Source: Chromatiales bacterium (GTDB lineage Bacteria; Pseudomonadota; Gammaproteobacteria; Chromatiales; Chromatiaceae). From it: 64,000 nucleotides of DNA. Below, piece by piece: positions 9,846 through 19,251 of the stretch. A program made the position numbers and the translations under genes. Below the pieces are notes generated by a model. The model searched no databases. It was not told the origin of the DNA and saw nothing but the letters and a program-made list of their open reading frames with translations. The stretch spans positions 1 to 64,000 of the forward strand of contig JANQRK010000119.1 of the NCBI GenBank assembly GCA_028284585.1, read 5' to 3'. Each line of letters begins with the position of its first letter. Within the stretch, counting starts at the first letter, position 1.

Positions 9846-11258
9846 ATGGTTCAGGAACACGGGTTGCTCAGGCAGCACCGATCGAAGCTGGATGCCGTTT
9901 ATCGAATTTCCGACACGTTGATACTGTGTGCCACGTTGGTGATAGCGACGATGCTGTTCGGCGTCGAACTAGACACACCGTACTGGGTTGCCATGCTGCT
10001 GGCGGTCACAGTCTTCGCGATAGCCAGTGAGAACCATGCCGTGTACCGTTCCTATCGCGGAGCGAGCGTCAGGCAGCAGTCTCTTCCCATCCTCACGGCG
10101 TGGGGAATGACGGTTTTCGTTCTGGTATTGCTGGCGCTATTCCTCGACGCCATCCTCAACTTTTCCAAACAGGTCCTGCTCACCTGGGTGGTTGTTACTC
10201 CTATCGCGATCGTCGCATGGCGCATCGTGCTCAAGTACGTCCTGTCCACGCTGCGCACCGCAGGCTTCAACTCTCGACGCGTGGCCATCATCGGGGCCGA
10301 AGCCACGGCCGCCCAACTGGGCAACATTATCGACAACTCCCCGGCCTATGGCCTCAAACTCGTTGGATTCTACGACGATAGGTTTTCGAATGCTGAGCGT
10401 GTCAGTCCGTCGATTCCGCACCACCAGCTGCGCGGCTCGATCGACGACGCGATCAGACTGGCAAAGCAGTACCAAGTCGACCGGATCTACATCGCGCTGT
10501 CATTGACCGGCCGTGATCGCGCCCTACGTATCATCAACGAGCTGGCTGACTCCGCCGTCGCCGTACACCTCGTACCGGAACTATTCGTCTTCGACCTGCT
10601 CCATTCGCGGTTGATCAATATTGGTACGATTCCGACACTCAGCGTCTACGAATCGCCGTACTTTGGGACAGGTGGCTGGCTCAAACGCAGTGAAGACATC
10701 GTTTTATCGCTGGTGATTCTGGCTGTGTGCGCGATCCCGATGCTGGCCATCGCCATCTGCGTCAAATTGAGTTCGCCCGGCCCAGTCATCTTCAAGCAGC
10801 GACGCTACGGCATAGACGGGAAGGAGATACGGGTCTGGAAGTTTCGCACCATGCGGACTTGCGAAGATGGCGATACCGTCGTGCAGGCAACCCGCGGCGA
10901 TCCGCGCACTACGCGGTTCGGTGCATTTCTCCGCAAGACGTCACTCGATGAGTTACCCCAGTTCATCAACGTGCTGCAGGGCCATATGTCAGTCGTCGGA
11001 CCACGGCCACATGCCGTGGCGCATAACGAGCACTACCGACGCGTCATAAGTGGCTACATGCTGCGGCACAAGGTTAAGCCTGGCATCACCGGCTGGGCGC
11101 AGGTGAACGGCTGGCGCGGCGAGACCGATTCGCCCGACAAGATGTGCCGGCGCGTCGAGCATGACATCCAGTACATTCGGAGTTGGAGCCTCTGGCTGGA
11201 TCTGAAAATCGTACTGCGCACGATGCAGGTCGGGTTCAACGACAAGGCCGCCTACTGA
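9846..11258 (+). CDS. wcaJ: Undecaprenyl-phosphate glucose phosphotransferase (WcaJ-type)
   Basis: This 470-residue protein has four to five N-terminal membrane segments (about 20-145), a CoA-binding-like Rossmann domain (RRVAIIGAEATAAQL, about 150-250), one more membrane segment near 285, and a C-terminal bacterial sugar transferase domain. The last has KRSEDIVLS, KFRTM, LRKTSLDELPQ, VGPRPHA, KPGITGWAQVNG and DIQYIRSWSLWLD. This is the architecture of polyprenyl glycosylphosphotransferases of the WcaJ family, which add the first sugar phosphate to undecaprenyl phosphate. The ribosome site GAGGGAG precedes the ATG. It probably starts the repeat unit made by the neighbouring glycosyltransferases; the exact first sugar is inferred from family only. 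Confidence 0.9.
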   Translation: MVQEHGLLRQHRSKLDAVYRISDTLILCATLVIATMLFGVELDTPYWVAMLLAVTVFAIASENHAVYRSYRGASVRQQSLPILTAWGMTVFVLVLLALFLDAILNFSKQVLLTWVVVTPIAIVAWRIVLKYVLSTLRTAGFNSRRVAIIGAEATAAQLGNIIDNSPAYGLKLVGFYDDRFSNAERVSPSIPHHQLRGSIDDAIRLAKQYQVDRIYIALSLTGRDRALRIINELADSAVAVHLVPELFVFDLLHSRLINIGTIPTLSVYESPYFGTGGWLKRSEDIVLSLVILAVCAIPMLAIAICVKLSSPGPVIFKQRRYGIDGKEIRVWKFRTMRTCEDGDTVVQATRGDPRTTRFGAFLRKTSLDELPQFINVLQGHMSVVGPRPHAVAHNEHYRRVISGYMLRHKVKPGITGWAQVNGWRGETDSPDKMCRRVEHDIQYIRSWSLWLDLKIVLRTMQVGFNDKAAY

Positions 11259-11290
11259 ACAATCCGCCACTCACTACCGGTCGGTTCTGT

Positions 11291-11452
11291 AGGGTACCCC
11301 TAAAAATAGAGGTGCCCGAGCGGCATAGGGATGTGCTGCCATTTTCGATCACGACAGGGGGTTGAAAATGAAGGAAAGGCGAAAACCGCGTTTTGGCCTT
11401 GCCGTGGAGAAAAATGCCAGGGAAGGCATTTTTCGAGGTCCCCTGTAGTGCG
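11291..11452 (+). repeat. Dispersed modular repeat, copy A (fullest copy)
   Basis: This is the longest of three related copies. Bases 11291-11334 match copy B at 41201-41244 (about 36 of 44). Bases about 11320-11398 match copy C at 59056-59134 (about 72 of 79). The part at 11406-11440 matches the end of copy B. It contains stem-loops CATTTTC/GAAAATG, an imperfect GGCGAAAAC/GTTTTGGCC, and AAAAATGCC/GGCATTTTT with a six-base loop. It lies between the convergent 3' ends of the WcaJ-type gene and a glycosyltransferase, where it could end transcription from either side. Confidence 0.75.
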
Positions 11453-11512
11453 CGTTAGCCGTAGAGCGGATAGCGGGGTATTCGCAACAATCAACAGCCG
11501 TGGCGTCCGGCA

Positions 11513-12343
11513 CTATTTTAGTATGCCCGCAACACCTGGTGGTCGGAACAGGGGCACCTGGAACTTTCGCCGGAAGTAGAGCAGACTCTTGATGTGCATC
11601 CTTCCTGCCCAACCCAACGGCTGCGCGGCGCTGCTCCGTTGGTGATCGTGTACCAGCCTCGCCGTGGGAAGACATTCCACGGTTGAACCCGCTCGCCAGA
11701 CGCGTGCACAAAGGTCGACATCCTCCATGTAGAGGAAGAACGCCTCATCCATCCCCTGCAACCGCTCGAACAGCTCACGCCGCACAATAAAACCAGTGCC
11801 CATCACCCAATCGGCTTCGAAAGCCTGGTCAGTGTGCCAGGCATCCATCATCAGGTGTGTACGCACCAGCCGGCTGACTGGCCACCAACCGCCAAACGGC
11901 AGGCGCCTGGCGAACACATCGACCAGACTGTAGAAACGCCGCGCCGAGAACTGGCGACGCCCGTCCGGATAGATCAGATTGAGACCCAAGAGGCCTGTCT
12001 CGGGATGCGAGTCCAGATAGTCGATTGCCGTCGCCAACGACGCATCTTCAAAGTAAGTGTCCGGATTGAGGACCACGAGGTAGGGCTTGTCCGCACGTGC
12101 GGCACCGATATTGATCCCGGCCCCGAACCCATCGTTGCGAGAAGCAACCGTGAGCTGAACGCCGAGTGCATTGAGCTTGCCGGTCAAACGCTCAAGCGAA
12201 TCGTCGGGTGACGCGTTCTCGACAACGATGATGTCCCCAGGTGCAGCCGCTCCGTGCTTTATGATGGACGACACGCACTTGAGGGCCAAGTCGGGTGTCT
12301 TGTAATTGACAATGATCGGATTGACGCGACCGGATGCACTCAT
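11513..12343 (-). CDS. Glycosyltransferase family 2 (rhamnosyltransferase-like)
   Basis: This 276-residue soluble GT-A enzyme starts after MSASGRV with IIVNYKTPD. It has VENASPDDS in the nucleotide-binding part, NDGFGAGINIGA and NPDTYF as the metal/substrate loop, and YMEDVDLCARV near the C-terminus. This pattern is usual for GT2 enzymes resembling rhamnosyltransferases. It is the last gene of the minus-strand glycosyltransferase operon and starts three bases after the upstream stop. Donor and acceptor sugars are not predictable. Confidence 0.87.
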   Translation of the reverse strand: MSASGRVNPIIVNYKTPDLALKCVSSIIKHGAAAPGDIIVVENASPDDSLERLTGKLNALGVQLTVASRNDGFGAGINIGAARADKPYLVVLNPDTYFEDASLATAIDYLDSHPETGLLGLNLIYPDGRRQFSARRFYSLVDVFARRLPFGGWWPVSRLVRTHLMMDAWHTDQAFEADWVMGTGFIVRRELFERLQGMDEAFFLYMEDVDLCARVWRAGSTVECLPTARLVHDHQRSSAAQPLGWAGRMHIKSLLYFRRKFQVPLFRPPGVAGILK

Positions 12344-12346
12344 CGC

Positions 12347-13378
12347 TCAGGCCGCCCGTATCCTAACGCCGCTTGATTGCGAAGCCGCCCGCCTCACCAC
12401 GCCCCAAAGCTGGTCAGCGGAGTGGCGCCAGTCGAATGCTTTGACGCGTTCGACACCTTTCGCAACCAGATCCTCGCGCAACGAGCTGCTCTCAGCCAGC
12501 CGATCCATTGCGCTGGTCATCGACGGTATGTCGTAGGGATCGACGATCAGGGCCGCGTCCTTCGCAATCTCCGGCATTGCCGAAACATTCGACGTCAACA
12601 CTGGTACCCGCGACGCCATGCCTTCGACAATCGGGAGGCCGAATCCCTCGTACAGCGAGACGAAGGCCACGAGAAGAGCGCCGCGATACAACGACGGCAA
12701 CTGCGCTTCATCTACCCAGCCAAAAAACTGCAGCTGATTCTCGACGCCCAAGCGACGGGCAAGCGCTGTGATTGCTTTACTCGCCGTCCCGGTCAGGCCA
12801 AGTTTGATGCCCATCCCTGGCAAGCGGCTTGACGCATAGGCGGCCAGCAAGCGGTCGAGATTCTTGTAACTCCGCCGGTTCCCGGGATAAAGCACGTACT
12901 GGAAGTCGCACGGAAACTTGGCCTGATTGTCGAGAAACTTCGGCGCGACTCCGTTGTAGACCACTGAAACACGTTCGTGCGCAATTCCCGACCAACGCAG
13001 AAACTCTTGCCGAGTGTAGTCCGATACGCAGACGATTTCGTTGCAACGGCGATAAAGCGGGCGCAACACCACTGCGTAGTAGAGGCTGCGCTTGCGACCG
13101 TAAAAGTGCAGATGGGTGAGGTCGTGCACCGTGACCACCGTCGGCAACAGACTGGTCAACGGTGGGACGAATCCGGCTGACCAGAAAACCCCGTCGTGCG
13201 CCTGTTGCCGTTTGAGCGCCCGGGCAATGGCGAGCGGCGAAAGCGGATGGCCGATTTCACCCGAGACAGGCAGATCCACAACGGCAACGTCGTGCGGCGC
13301 ATTCCGTTTCATCGCCGCCATGACGTTTCCAATCCCGGTCCGTTCAGGCCAACGCGAATCCGAGTAGACGGTCAGCAC
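12347..13378 (-). CDS. Glycosyltransferase family 4 (GT-B)
   Basis: This GT-B enzyme of about 343 residues has the C-terminal group 1 signature: LYPGNRRSYKNL, then FFGWVDEAQL, SLYEGFGLPIVEGMA with the conserved Glu, and PVLTSNVSAMPE. The GTG at 13378 is preferred because GGTGGGG precedes it and it sits two bases after the upstream stop. An ATG at 13411 would overlap the upstream gene by 32 bases and lacks a ribosome site. It is part of the packed glycosyltransferase operon; donor sugar unknown. Confidence 0.87.
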   Translation of the reverse strand: MLTVYSDSRWPERTGIGNVMAAMKRNAPHDVAVVDLPVSGEIGHPLSPLAIARALKRQQAHDGVFWSAGFVPPLTSLLPTVVTVHDLTHLHFYGRKRSLYYAVVLRPLYRRCNEIVCVSDYTRQEFLRWSGIAHERVSVVYNGVAPKFLDNQAKFPCDFQYVLYPGNRRSYKNLDRLLAAYASSRLPGMGIKLGLTGTASKAITALARRLGVENQLQFFGWVDEAQLPSLYRGALLVAFVSLYEGFGLPIVEGMASRVPVLTSNVSAMPEIAKDAALIVDPYDIPSMTSAMDRLAESSSLREDLVAKGVERVKAFDWRHSADQLWGVVRRAASQSSGVRIRAA

Positions 13379-13379
13379 G

Positions 13380-14249
13380 TCACCCCACCCGTTGCATGGC
13401 GGCTCGCCCATCTAGCCAGCCGAGCAGCCGCTGCGACGACGCGATCCAATAGTATCGTGCGCGGCCGAAATCCAGTTTCAACGCAGCGACCCCACAGCCC
13501 GCCACGGAACGTCCGATCAGGTAAAGGACATAATGCACCGGATAGTCGTTTGTTCCGAGGACACGACCAAACCCCCGATTGTAGAGCCGCGCTCGACGAA
13601 ACGATTTTTCATTCATCTCCAGCAGGGGCTCGGGATGATAGATTCGTAGCGCCGGGTCGTAGACGACGTGCGCGCCCGCACCGATCACGCCGAGCAGAAA
13701 ATTCACCTCCTCGCCGGCACCCCATTTCGTACCCGAGCCAACACCAAGCGACTCGTCGAAACCTTGGGCATCGGCGATGCTGTCGGCGAGCAGGAAGATG
13801 GTGTACGACGTGGCACAGGTCCAAACGTTGAAGCGCGTGACGGTAGTCATGTGTTGTGCCCAGCGTCCCTGTGACAGCTTGCCGCTGCCGTCCTCGCTGC
13901 AGCCAGTCAGACCCGCGACGCTCGCGTCCGCCTGAAATCGCGTCACGACATACTCAAGGACATGGGGCGCGTACCAGCAGTCATCATCCGGAAACGCGAC
14001 CAGCTCACCGCCAACGTGCTTGAGCCCCACATTCCGAGCCCGCGAGAGACCTTTCTCCGATCGCAGGTATTTGATGTCGAGGCGGTCGGAGAATGCCGCA
14101 ACGATCCTGACTACCCGATCGTCGTCGTTTTGATCGATGACGATTACCTCGAAGTTCTGGTAGGTCTGAGCGACGAATGAATCAAATAGGCGGACGATTT
14201 CATCTGAACGTCCGAGAGTTGCTACGACCAGCGAGAATTTGAGATTCAA
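13380..14249 (-). CDS. Glycosyltransferase family 2
   Basis: This 289-residue protein begins FSLVVATLGRSDEI and has VIDQNDDD, the KGLSRARNVGL motif, and the DXD-type FPDDDC metal-binding loop near residue 90. These are family 2 hallmarks. The C-terminal part includes a hydrophobic stretch (HYVLYLIGRSVAGCGVAAL) that may associate with the membrane. Its ATG overlaps the stop of the polymerase gene as ATGA, indicating translational coupling. Confidence 0.88.
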   Translation of the reverse strand: MNLKFSLVVATLGRSDEIVRLFDSFVAQTYQNFEVIVIDQNDDDRVVRIVAAFSDRLDIKYLRSEKGLSRARNVGLKHVGGELVAFPDDDCWYAPHVLEYVVTRFQADASVAGLTGCSEDGSGKLSQGRWAQHMTTVTRFNVWTCATSYTIFLLADSIADAQGFDESLGVGSGTKWGAGEEVNFLLGVIGAGAHVVYDPALRIYHPEPLLEMNEKSFRRARLYNRGFGRVLGTNDYPVHYVLYLIGRSVAGCGVAALKLDFGRARYYWIASSQRLLGWLDGRAAMQRVG

Positions 14250-15460
14250 GCGCGCACTCCTGCTGAAACCGCGTCACTGTCTGGGCGCGGCAAACCATCA
14301 TTGTGCGTCGCCGTTGTTCTCGCGACGGCCCGCGGCTGGGCCCAAGCCACCAGGTAACCCAGCATCAGGTAGACAATCTCGGATTGGTGCAACGGGTTTA
14401 TCAGTGACCACGCGGTGATAGGCGCCAGCAGGATCGATGTCCTCAGGCCCAAGCCGATACCGAAGAAGAAAACCAACCAGAAAAGAAGCCCGAACGGTCC
14501 GGCGATCAACGACAGGTCGAGGGGCGCCGAAAACACCGAGCTCACACCGTACCCGAGACCTTGCACGGTGATCCACCACCCACCGAAATGGGCTTCGACG
14601 AATCCAAGACCGTACCCGAGCCAGTCACGCCGGAGCAAATCCATCGACAGCAGCCATGCGAGCCCGCGCTCGTCTTCGAGTCGAACGCGCAGCATTTCCC
14701 CACTCAATTGCCAGCCGAACAACTGATAGAACACCATCGCCCCGCCGATCACGCCGATCGCTTTCAATGTCAGTTGCCCGCGAAAAGCGAACAACAAGGC
14801 GATCGCCGCGACAACCAACACCGACTTCGAGCCACTAAGGAAAGCCAGCGCGACACAAGTAAATAGCAGCCCTGACGCTGCGCGCACACACGATGGAGAG
14901 CGCAGCATCAAAACGTACACCAGAAAGAACACCATGACGGCGAACCAGTTCCGCTCTCTGAACGTGCCGTGTAGCGCGCCTTCCTGAAACAGCAAGGGTT
15001 TGTGGATTACGGGCACCGCAAGATACTGTACCAACCATTGCAGGAGGATGAAGCCGGCAACGAAGAGCCACCCGAATGGCAGCCGCCGATCAGAATAGTA
15101 CTCACCATAAAAGCGGCCGATCAGGTAAAAAGCCGGATAGACCAGCGCGAACTTGAATGCCTGTTGTCCCTGTTTGATACGGTCGACATCGAGCAGTCCG
15201 GTATTGATCAGTGCAACCGCGAGAAAAACCAGGAAGACGCCGACTTCCAGCGTCGAAATCCGCAAACGACGTCTGAACAGCAGGTAGGCGCACATCGGAA
15301 CGCCCCATAGGTGTCCGGCCTGGGTCATGCCAAAGGTGACGGACTGCAACGACAGCGTCGCGATACCAAGGAGTAGAGCCCAATCGAGTAGCGACAATGC
15401 GTCCCTACCCCCTGCCGACCGCGCGGTGCCTGCCTGTGCGTCGAAGAAGCCCAACGTCAT
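14246..15460 (-). CDS. O-antigen/exopolysaccharide polymerase-like membrane protein (Wzy-type)
   Basis: This highly hydrophobic protein of about 404 residues has some ten or more membrane segments and a larger polar loop in the C-terminal half, the layout of Wzy/WaaL-type proteins. The start is placed at MTLGFF (15460), 10 bases after the stop of the upstream glycosyltransferase. The longer frame overlaps that gene and is polar and arginine-rich. In this operon the likely role is polymerisation of flipped repeat units in the periplasm. Wzy proteins share little sequence, so the call rests on topology and context. Confidence 0.75.
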   Translation of the reverse strand: MTLGFFDAQAGTARSAGGRDALSLLDWALLLGIATLSLQSVTFGMTQAGHLWGVPMCAYLLFRRRLRISTLEVGVFLVFLAVALINTGLLDVDRIKQGQQAFKFALVYPAFYLIGRFYGEYYSDRRLPFGWLFVAGFILLQWLVQYLAVPVIHKPLLFQEGALHGTFRERNWFAVMVFFLVYVLMLRSPSCVRAASGLLFTCVALAFLSGSKSVLVVAAIALLFAFRGQLTLKAIGVIGGAMVFYQLFGWQLSGEMLRVRLEDERGLAWLLSMDLLRRDWLGYGLGFVEAHFGGWWITVQGLGYGVSSVFSAPLDLSLIAGPFGLLFWLVFFFGIGLGLRTSILLAPITAWSLINPLHQSEIVYLMLGYLVAWAQPRAVARTTATHNDGLPRPDSDAVSAGVRA

Positions 15461-15470
15461 GGTTGCCGAC

Positions 15471-16343
15471 TCACCGCCCGACGAACGCTTGTCTGATCTG
15501 CTTGGCGCGTTCGATCGCCCGCAGTGCCTGTGTTCCCACCCGACCGATCTCACCGTTGCGCCGCAGTGATTCGAAGCTGGTCGCAGGCAGCGCGGTGTCC
15601 GGCGCAACTTGAATGCCGAGCTGGCGGAACAGTTCATGAAGATAACTGCCGTGCGGCGGCAGGATGTCCTTGGGGATACTCCAGCGACGCAGGAACTCGT
15701 TCCACAGGTGCACGCTAACAGCAGACTTCAACCGATCGCGACATTCGTCGGCATCTGCGTCACGCAACAGCATCGCGGTTTCAAGATAGTGAACGGGATA
15801 AAAGGTCATCGGCGGTTCCAACCTGACTAAGTCCGGCTCGTCGGCAACGAACTGGGTGATCAACTGAGGACCAATGTCACCCCAATCGAAAACAAAGCCT
15901 TTCTGATTCGCGCGGCCTTCCAGCGTCTTCGCTACTATCGGGTCGCTGATGTAGATCACGGCGCCGTTTAGCTTCCCGGCTGCCTCTTCGCCCACAAGGA
16001 TTCCCGGTACTCTCTCCTGCAGTCGCTCGAACGCAGAACTTTCGCTGAGGCAAATGACGTCGGTGTCAAACCACCATCCGGGTTCCTGCTGAAGGACCCG
16101 ATAACGAAAGATGTCGGTGAAGGCAGCAATCGAGCCCTGATGCTCTCCCTGGGTGTACGCGAACACCTCTGACTCGTTCGCCAGCAATGCTGCATCGACG
16201 ATGTGTACACCCTGAGGTACCTCCAAACCCAGGTTGAAGGTATGCAACCGCACCTCGAATCCCTTGCGCACAAAAGACGTCAGGCATGCTGTCTCGTACA
16301 GACTCAGCTTGGGGCCCTGCCAGAAAAAATTCGCATTAACCAA
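15471..16343 (-). CDS. Glycosyltransferase with DXD motif (GT32-like capsular sugar transferase)
   Basis: This 290-residue protein opens NANFFWQGPKLSLYE and has GSIAAFTDIFRYRVL followed by GWWFDTDVICL. Together these are the substrate-binding and DXD metal motifs of the GT32-like family, which includes Och1-like and capsule enzymes. The start appears to be a TTG at 16343, overlapping the end of the upstream GT4 gene by eight bases, with GGAAG as ribosome site. It belongs to the minus-strand polysaccharide operon. Confidence 0.8.
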   Translation of the reverse strand: MVNANFFWQGPKLSLYETACLTSFVRKGFEVRLHTFNLGLEVPQGVHIVDAALLANESEVFAYTQGEHQGSIAAFTDIFRYRVLQQEPGWWFDTDVICLSESSAFERLQERVPGILVGEEAAGKLNGAVIYISDPIVAKTLEGRANQKGFVFDWGDIGPQLITQFVADEPDLVRLEPPMTFYPVHYLETAMLLRDADADECRDRLKSAVSVHLWNEFLRRWSIPKDILPPHGSYLHELFRQLGIQVAPDTALPATSFESLRRNGEIGRVGTQALRAIERAKQIRQAFVGR

Positions 16344-17469
16344 ATGAGACTTCCTTCAATTCACCACTGGGCGCGTCGCCGTTGATCACATCGATGAAGC
16401 CCAACGCCACAATCGGCCAATCAAGTTCGCTTTCGGCAGCCCGTCTCGCCCGTTTCGCTTTCTCGGCGAGCAACGCCGGATTCAACTGACACCAGGCCAG
16501 TTGTTCGGCTGCGCCTTCGGTCCAGTCGCCCGAGATGAAGGTGGCGGTGGTTTCATTCAGATAATCCGGAATCCCACCCATACTGTTCGTGAGAATCGGC
16601 AGACCACAAGCCATCGCCTCAAGGATTGCGTTATTGGCTGTGGCATCGAGCAACGGCAGGTACAGCACCTGACACTGCCTGTACAGCACGCGCAGCGTTT
16701 CATCGCCGATACCCGCGTACCACTGCACATTGTCCTGCCGAGCCAGGCGGTAGTGCCGTTCGACGTTGCGCACGCCCGCCGGAACGACCAGGTGGAACCG
16801 CCATTGCGGATGCGCCACCGATGCCTTGCTGACTGTGCGTTCAAGCGCCTCGAAGTCGCGCAGCCATTTGCCACAGAACAGAACATTGAAACCGGCCCAT
16901 CGCGTACCTTGTTCGCTGGGTGTGAAGAAACCCGAATCGACACCGTGACGCAGACAATGCACGCGTGGGTGCCCAAGGGCGGACGCCAGGTGTCTTCGCG
17001 CATGCTCCGCGAAACAGATCACGTCATCGAATGCGTGCAGATTGACGCTGTCGTCTGGTGCAAAGAGGCGCCACCAGCCTGGTGGCTGATGTGAAATCCC
17101 GATCACGCGCAGGTCGGGATAAGTCCCCCTCACCGTGTTGAAATCATTGAAAAACTCTTCGATCGATTCGAACAGGACGGCGTCGAATCTGTTGTCTCTG
17201 AGCATCCGGATCGCGCATGACTCAATCGTCCACTTTTGAATATCGAAGAACGGGCTCCAGCCGCGCTTCACCGGCTTGCCACTCAGCTTGTCGACGAGTT
17301 TCTGCCAGGCCCGCTGCGCCAGGACTAGTGCCTTATCCCTACGTGAGGGTGCAGTGCGCACCACGTCGAACCGTTCGGACAAGGCCCGAACCAGCGGCGT
17401 CATACCACTGTGGCGCCCCATGTGCTGCCACGGTGTACCGACCATCAACAATCGCGCATTCGCCTTCAT
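16336..17469 (-). CDS. Glycosyltransferase family 4-like (GT-B)
   Basis: About 377 residues, starting MKANARLLMVGTP. The C-terminal domain shows NVLFCGKWLRDFEALERT, YAGIGDETLRVLYRQC, LPLLDATANNAILEAMACGLPIL and TNSMGGIPDYL, a GT4-type donor site although the usual E-x7-E region is divergent. The first 15 residues of the longer open frame are rejected because the internal ATG fits the family better. It is the second gene of the sulfotransferase-led operon, 155 bases downstream of the sulfotransferase. Confidence 0.82.
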   Translation of the reverse strand: MKANARLLMVGTPWQHMGRHSGMTPLVRALSERFDVVRTAPSRRDKALVLAQRAWQKLVDKLSGKPVKRGWSPFFDIQKWTIESCAIRMLRDNRFDAVLFESIEEFFNDFNTVRGTYPDLRVIGISHQPPGWWRLFAPDDSVNLHAFDDVICFAEHARRHLASALGHPRVHCLRHGVDSGFFTPSEQGTRWAGFNVLFCGKWLRDFEALERTVSKASVAHPQWRFHLVVPAGVRNVERHYRLARQDNVQWYAGIGDETLRVLYRQCQVLYLPLLDATANNAILEAMACGLPILTNSMGGIPDYLNETTATFISGDWTEGAAEQLAWCQLNPALLAEKAKRARRAAESELDWPIVALGFIDVINGDAPSGELKEVSFG

Positions 17470-17624
17470 CGAGCGCTGCCTTTCGCATACCCAGCCAATA
17501 GCGGGACACCACATATCGAGGCCGCGGTCTCGAACGGTGAACTGTTCTCGCTTCGGACGCGCCCTTGCTCAGGTGTGCGCCACGACGACTTGCACCGGTT
17601 GCGCATACGACACAGCCTCCGTTG

Positions 17625-18455
17625 TCAAACCAGAGCCGCCCGGACGGCGGCTCCCACACGCTTCATCTGCCGGACCCTGTCTTCCACGCGCAGCATCCAG
17701 CGGTGTCTGCGTGAGTGCCCTGCAGACAAGCGTATCTCTTCGAGCATCGTCGACAGTTGTTCGTAATTGGCGATGTACGATCCAGGGGGCGGCGCGACCT
17801 TGGCTGAATCCAGCCAGTCGACCGGCATGCGCGGCACGCCCAAAACATCGAATATGCGATCGAAAAAGCGCAAATCGCCGGGCAGGATGTCACGCTCGTA
17901 TGACACGATTACGGTTTCGTGCGTCGTTCCGAGTTGTCTCAACACCGCCTGGATACGCAAAACATTGCGCGCGAAGCGCGCGAATCTGCCGGGCTGGATC
18001 TTGACTAGGTAGGAATTAGCGTCCTTCGGCGCGCGCCACGAATGGGCGTGGCCGGTGGCCCGCATGCGCAAACCCGACGCGAACTGTGCCACCAGATCGC
18101 TGCGCTCGACGATGATGACGACGGCGTCCGGCATCTCGGCACGCAGCGTCTCGACGAGCTGTTCCACCTCGCGGTAGTCGTCCGAGGCCAGCTTCATGCC
18201 CCAAGCTGCGACCGCATCACTGCGATGCGCCCCGGCCACTGCGTCGAAGCAGGCACGGATACGGGTTTCGCGCTCCAACTCCGTCATGAATTCGCGACCG
18301 CTGACCATGAATTGCGCGATACCATCGGTGAACAGCGGGACGATCCGCACCTCGTCATTCGTAGCACAGACATTCGGGTGTCCCCTGATGCCTAGATGCA
18401 CGAGCGTCGTACCGCTGCGTTGCGGGCCAATGATGATGAAGCGCTTACCCGGCAC
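17625..18455 (-). CDS. Sulfotransferase family protein
   Basis: This 276-residue protein begins KRFIIIGPQRSGTTLVHLG, the 5'-phosphosulfate-binding loop of PAPS-dependent sulfotransferases (residues about 10-17). A later serine/arginine region near VIIVERSDLVAQFASGL fits the 3'-phosphate-binding part. The start is a GTG with AAGGA just upstream. It heads the minus-strand glycosyltransferase operon, so the acceptor is probably the exopolysaccharide or its lipid-linked repeat. An alternative acceptor cannot be excluded. Confidence 0.85.
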   Translation of the reverse strand: MPGKRFIIIGPQRSGTTLVHLGIRGHPNVCATNDEVRIVPLFTDGIAQFMVSGREFMTELERETRIRACFDAVAGAHRSDAVAAWGMKLASDDYREVEQLVETLRAEMPDAVVIIVERSDLVAQFASGLRMRATGHAHSWRAPKDANSYLVKIQPGRFARFARNVLRIQAVLRQLGTTHETVIVSYERDILPGDLRFFDRIFDVLGVPRMPVDWLDSAKVAPPPGSYIANYEQLSTMLEEIRLSAGHSRRHRWMLRVEDRVRQMKRVGAAVRAALV

Positions 18456-19251
18456 GTTGTCCTTCCCGGTGATTGGGCGTCGTGGCGCCTGTCAACTACT
18501 GCATCATGACCAGTGGGTACCGTTGCTCGGAAGCCGCCCAACGACCGGTCATCCACCTGGCTGCAATGCCCCGCTGAGCCAGACCGGACAAAAAAGATGC
18601 CACTAACTACTCGTGCCAACCGCCAGGCCGATAGACGGGTTTGCCACACCACCTAGCCTCGCGTCTCGAACGTCGTGTTCAGGTCAGCCGCTCGCAAGCT
18701 GGCGCACGCGGCAATGGCGCTCACTGTCACTGAGCATAGCAACCCTAGTAGGCACGCAGACGCATCAAATCGCCGCATCCGTGTGATCATGTTCCCACTG
18801 TGGTCGTGTTGCGCATCCTCGGGCCGATCTGCCGGCTGCACGCGATGGGCAGGTGACCTAGCCTTGCGGTCGTGGTCGACCGGTGTGCCGCGGAGCGTGC
18901 AGCGGGCATCCTCTGCGCAGCCGATGCGACGTCGTCAAACCTCCTGGAAAAACCGTGAACGGATTAACAGAAGGGGCTCTGACGAACGGCACAATTAGTC
19001 GATTGCAGACCTTAGTCTCGGAACACTTCACATGCGTGACACATGCTTCTGGCCCAATGCAATACGGACGACATCGCGCATTTGGGCCGCCGGGATCTGA
19101 CCGCGAGTCACGCGCGATTGCGCCCTGTGGCGGCATGCCGATCCCCTGAATCAGGTCGCGGCGTGACGATAACGGCACATGCAATGCATGCGGCTTCACC
19201 ATCAGCACGGTCAAGCGACCCACTGCGCTCGCAATGGAAGAGGTATAACGG
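18456..19251. other. Divergent intergenic region, no supported gene
   Basis: About 800 bases separate the sulfotransferase start (minus) from the DUF4838 gene start (plus). Overlapping short frames exist on both strands, but none shows a known domain or good start context. It should contain the promoters for both polysaccharide transcription units. The ribosome site for the plus-strand gene is GAGG at about 19239-19242. Confidence 0.35.
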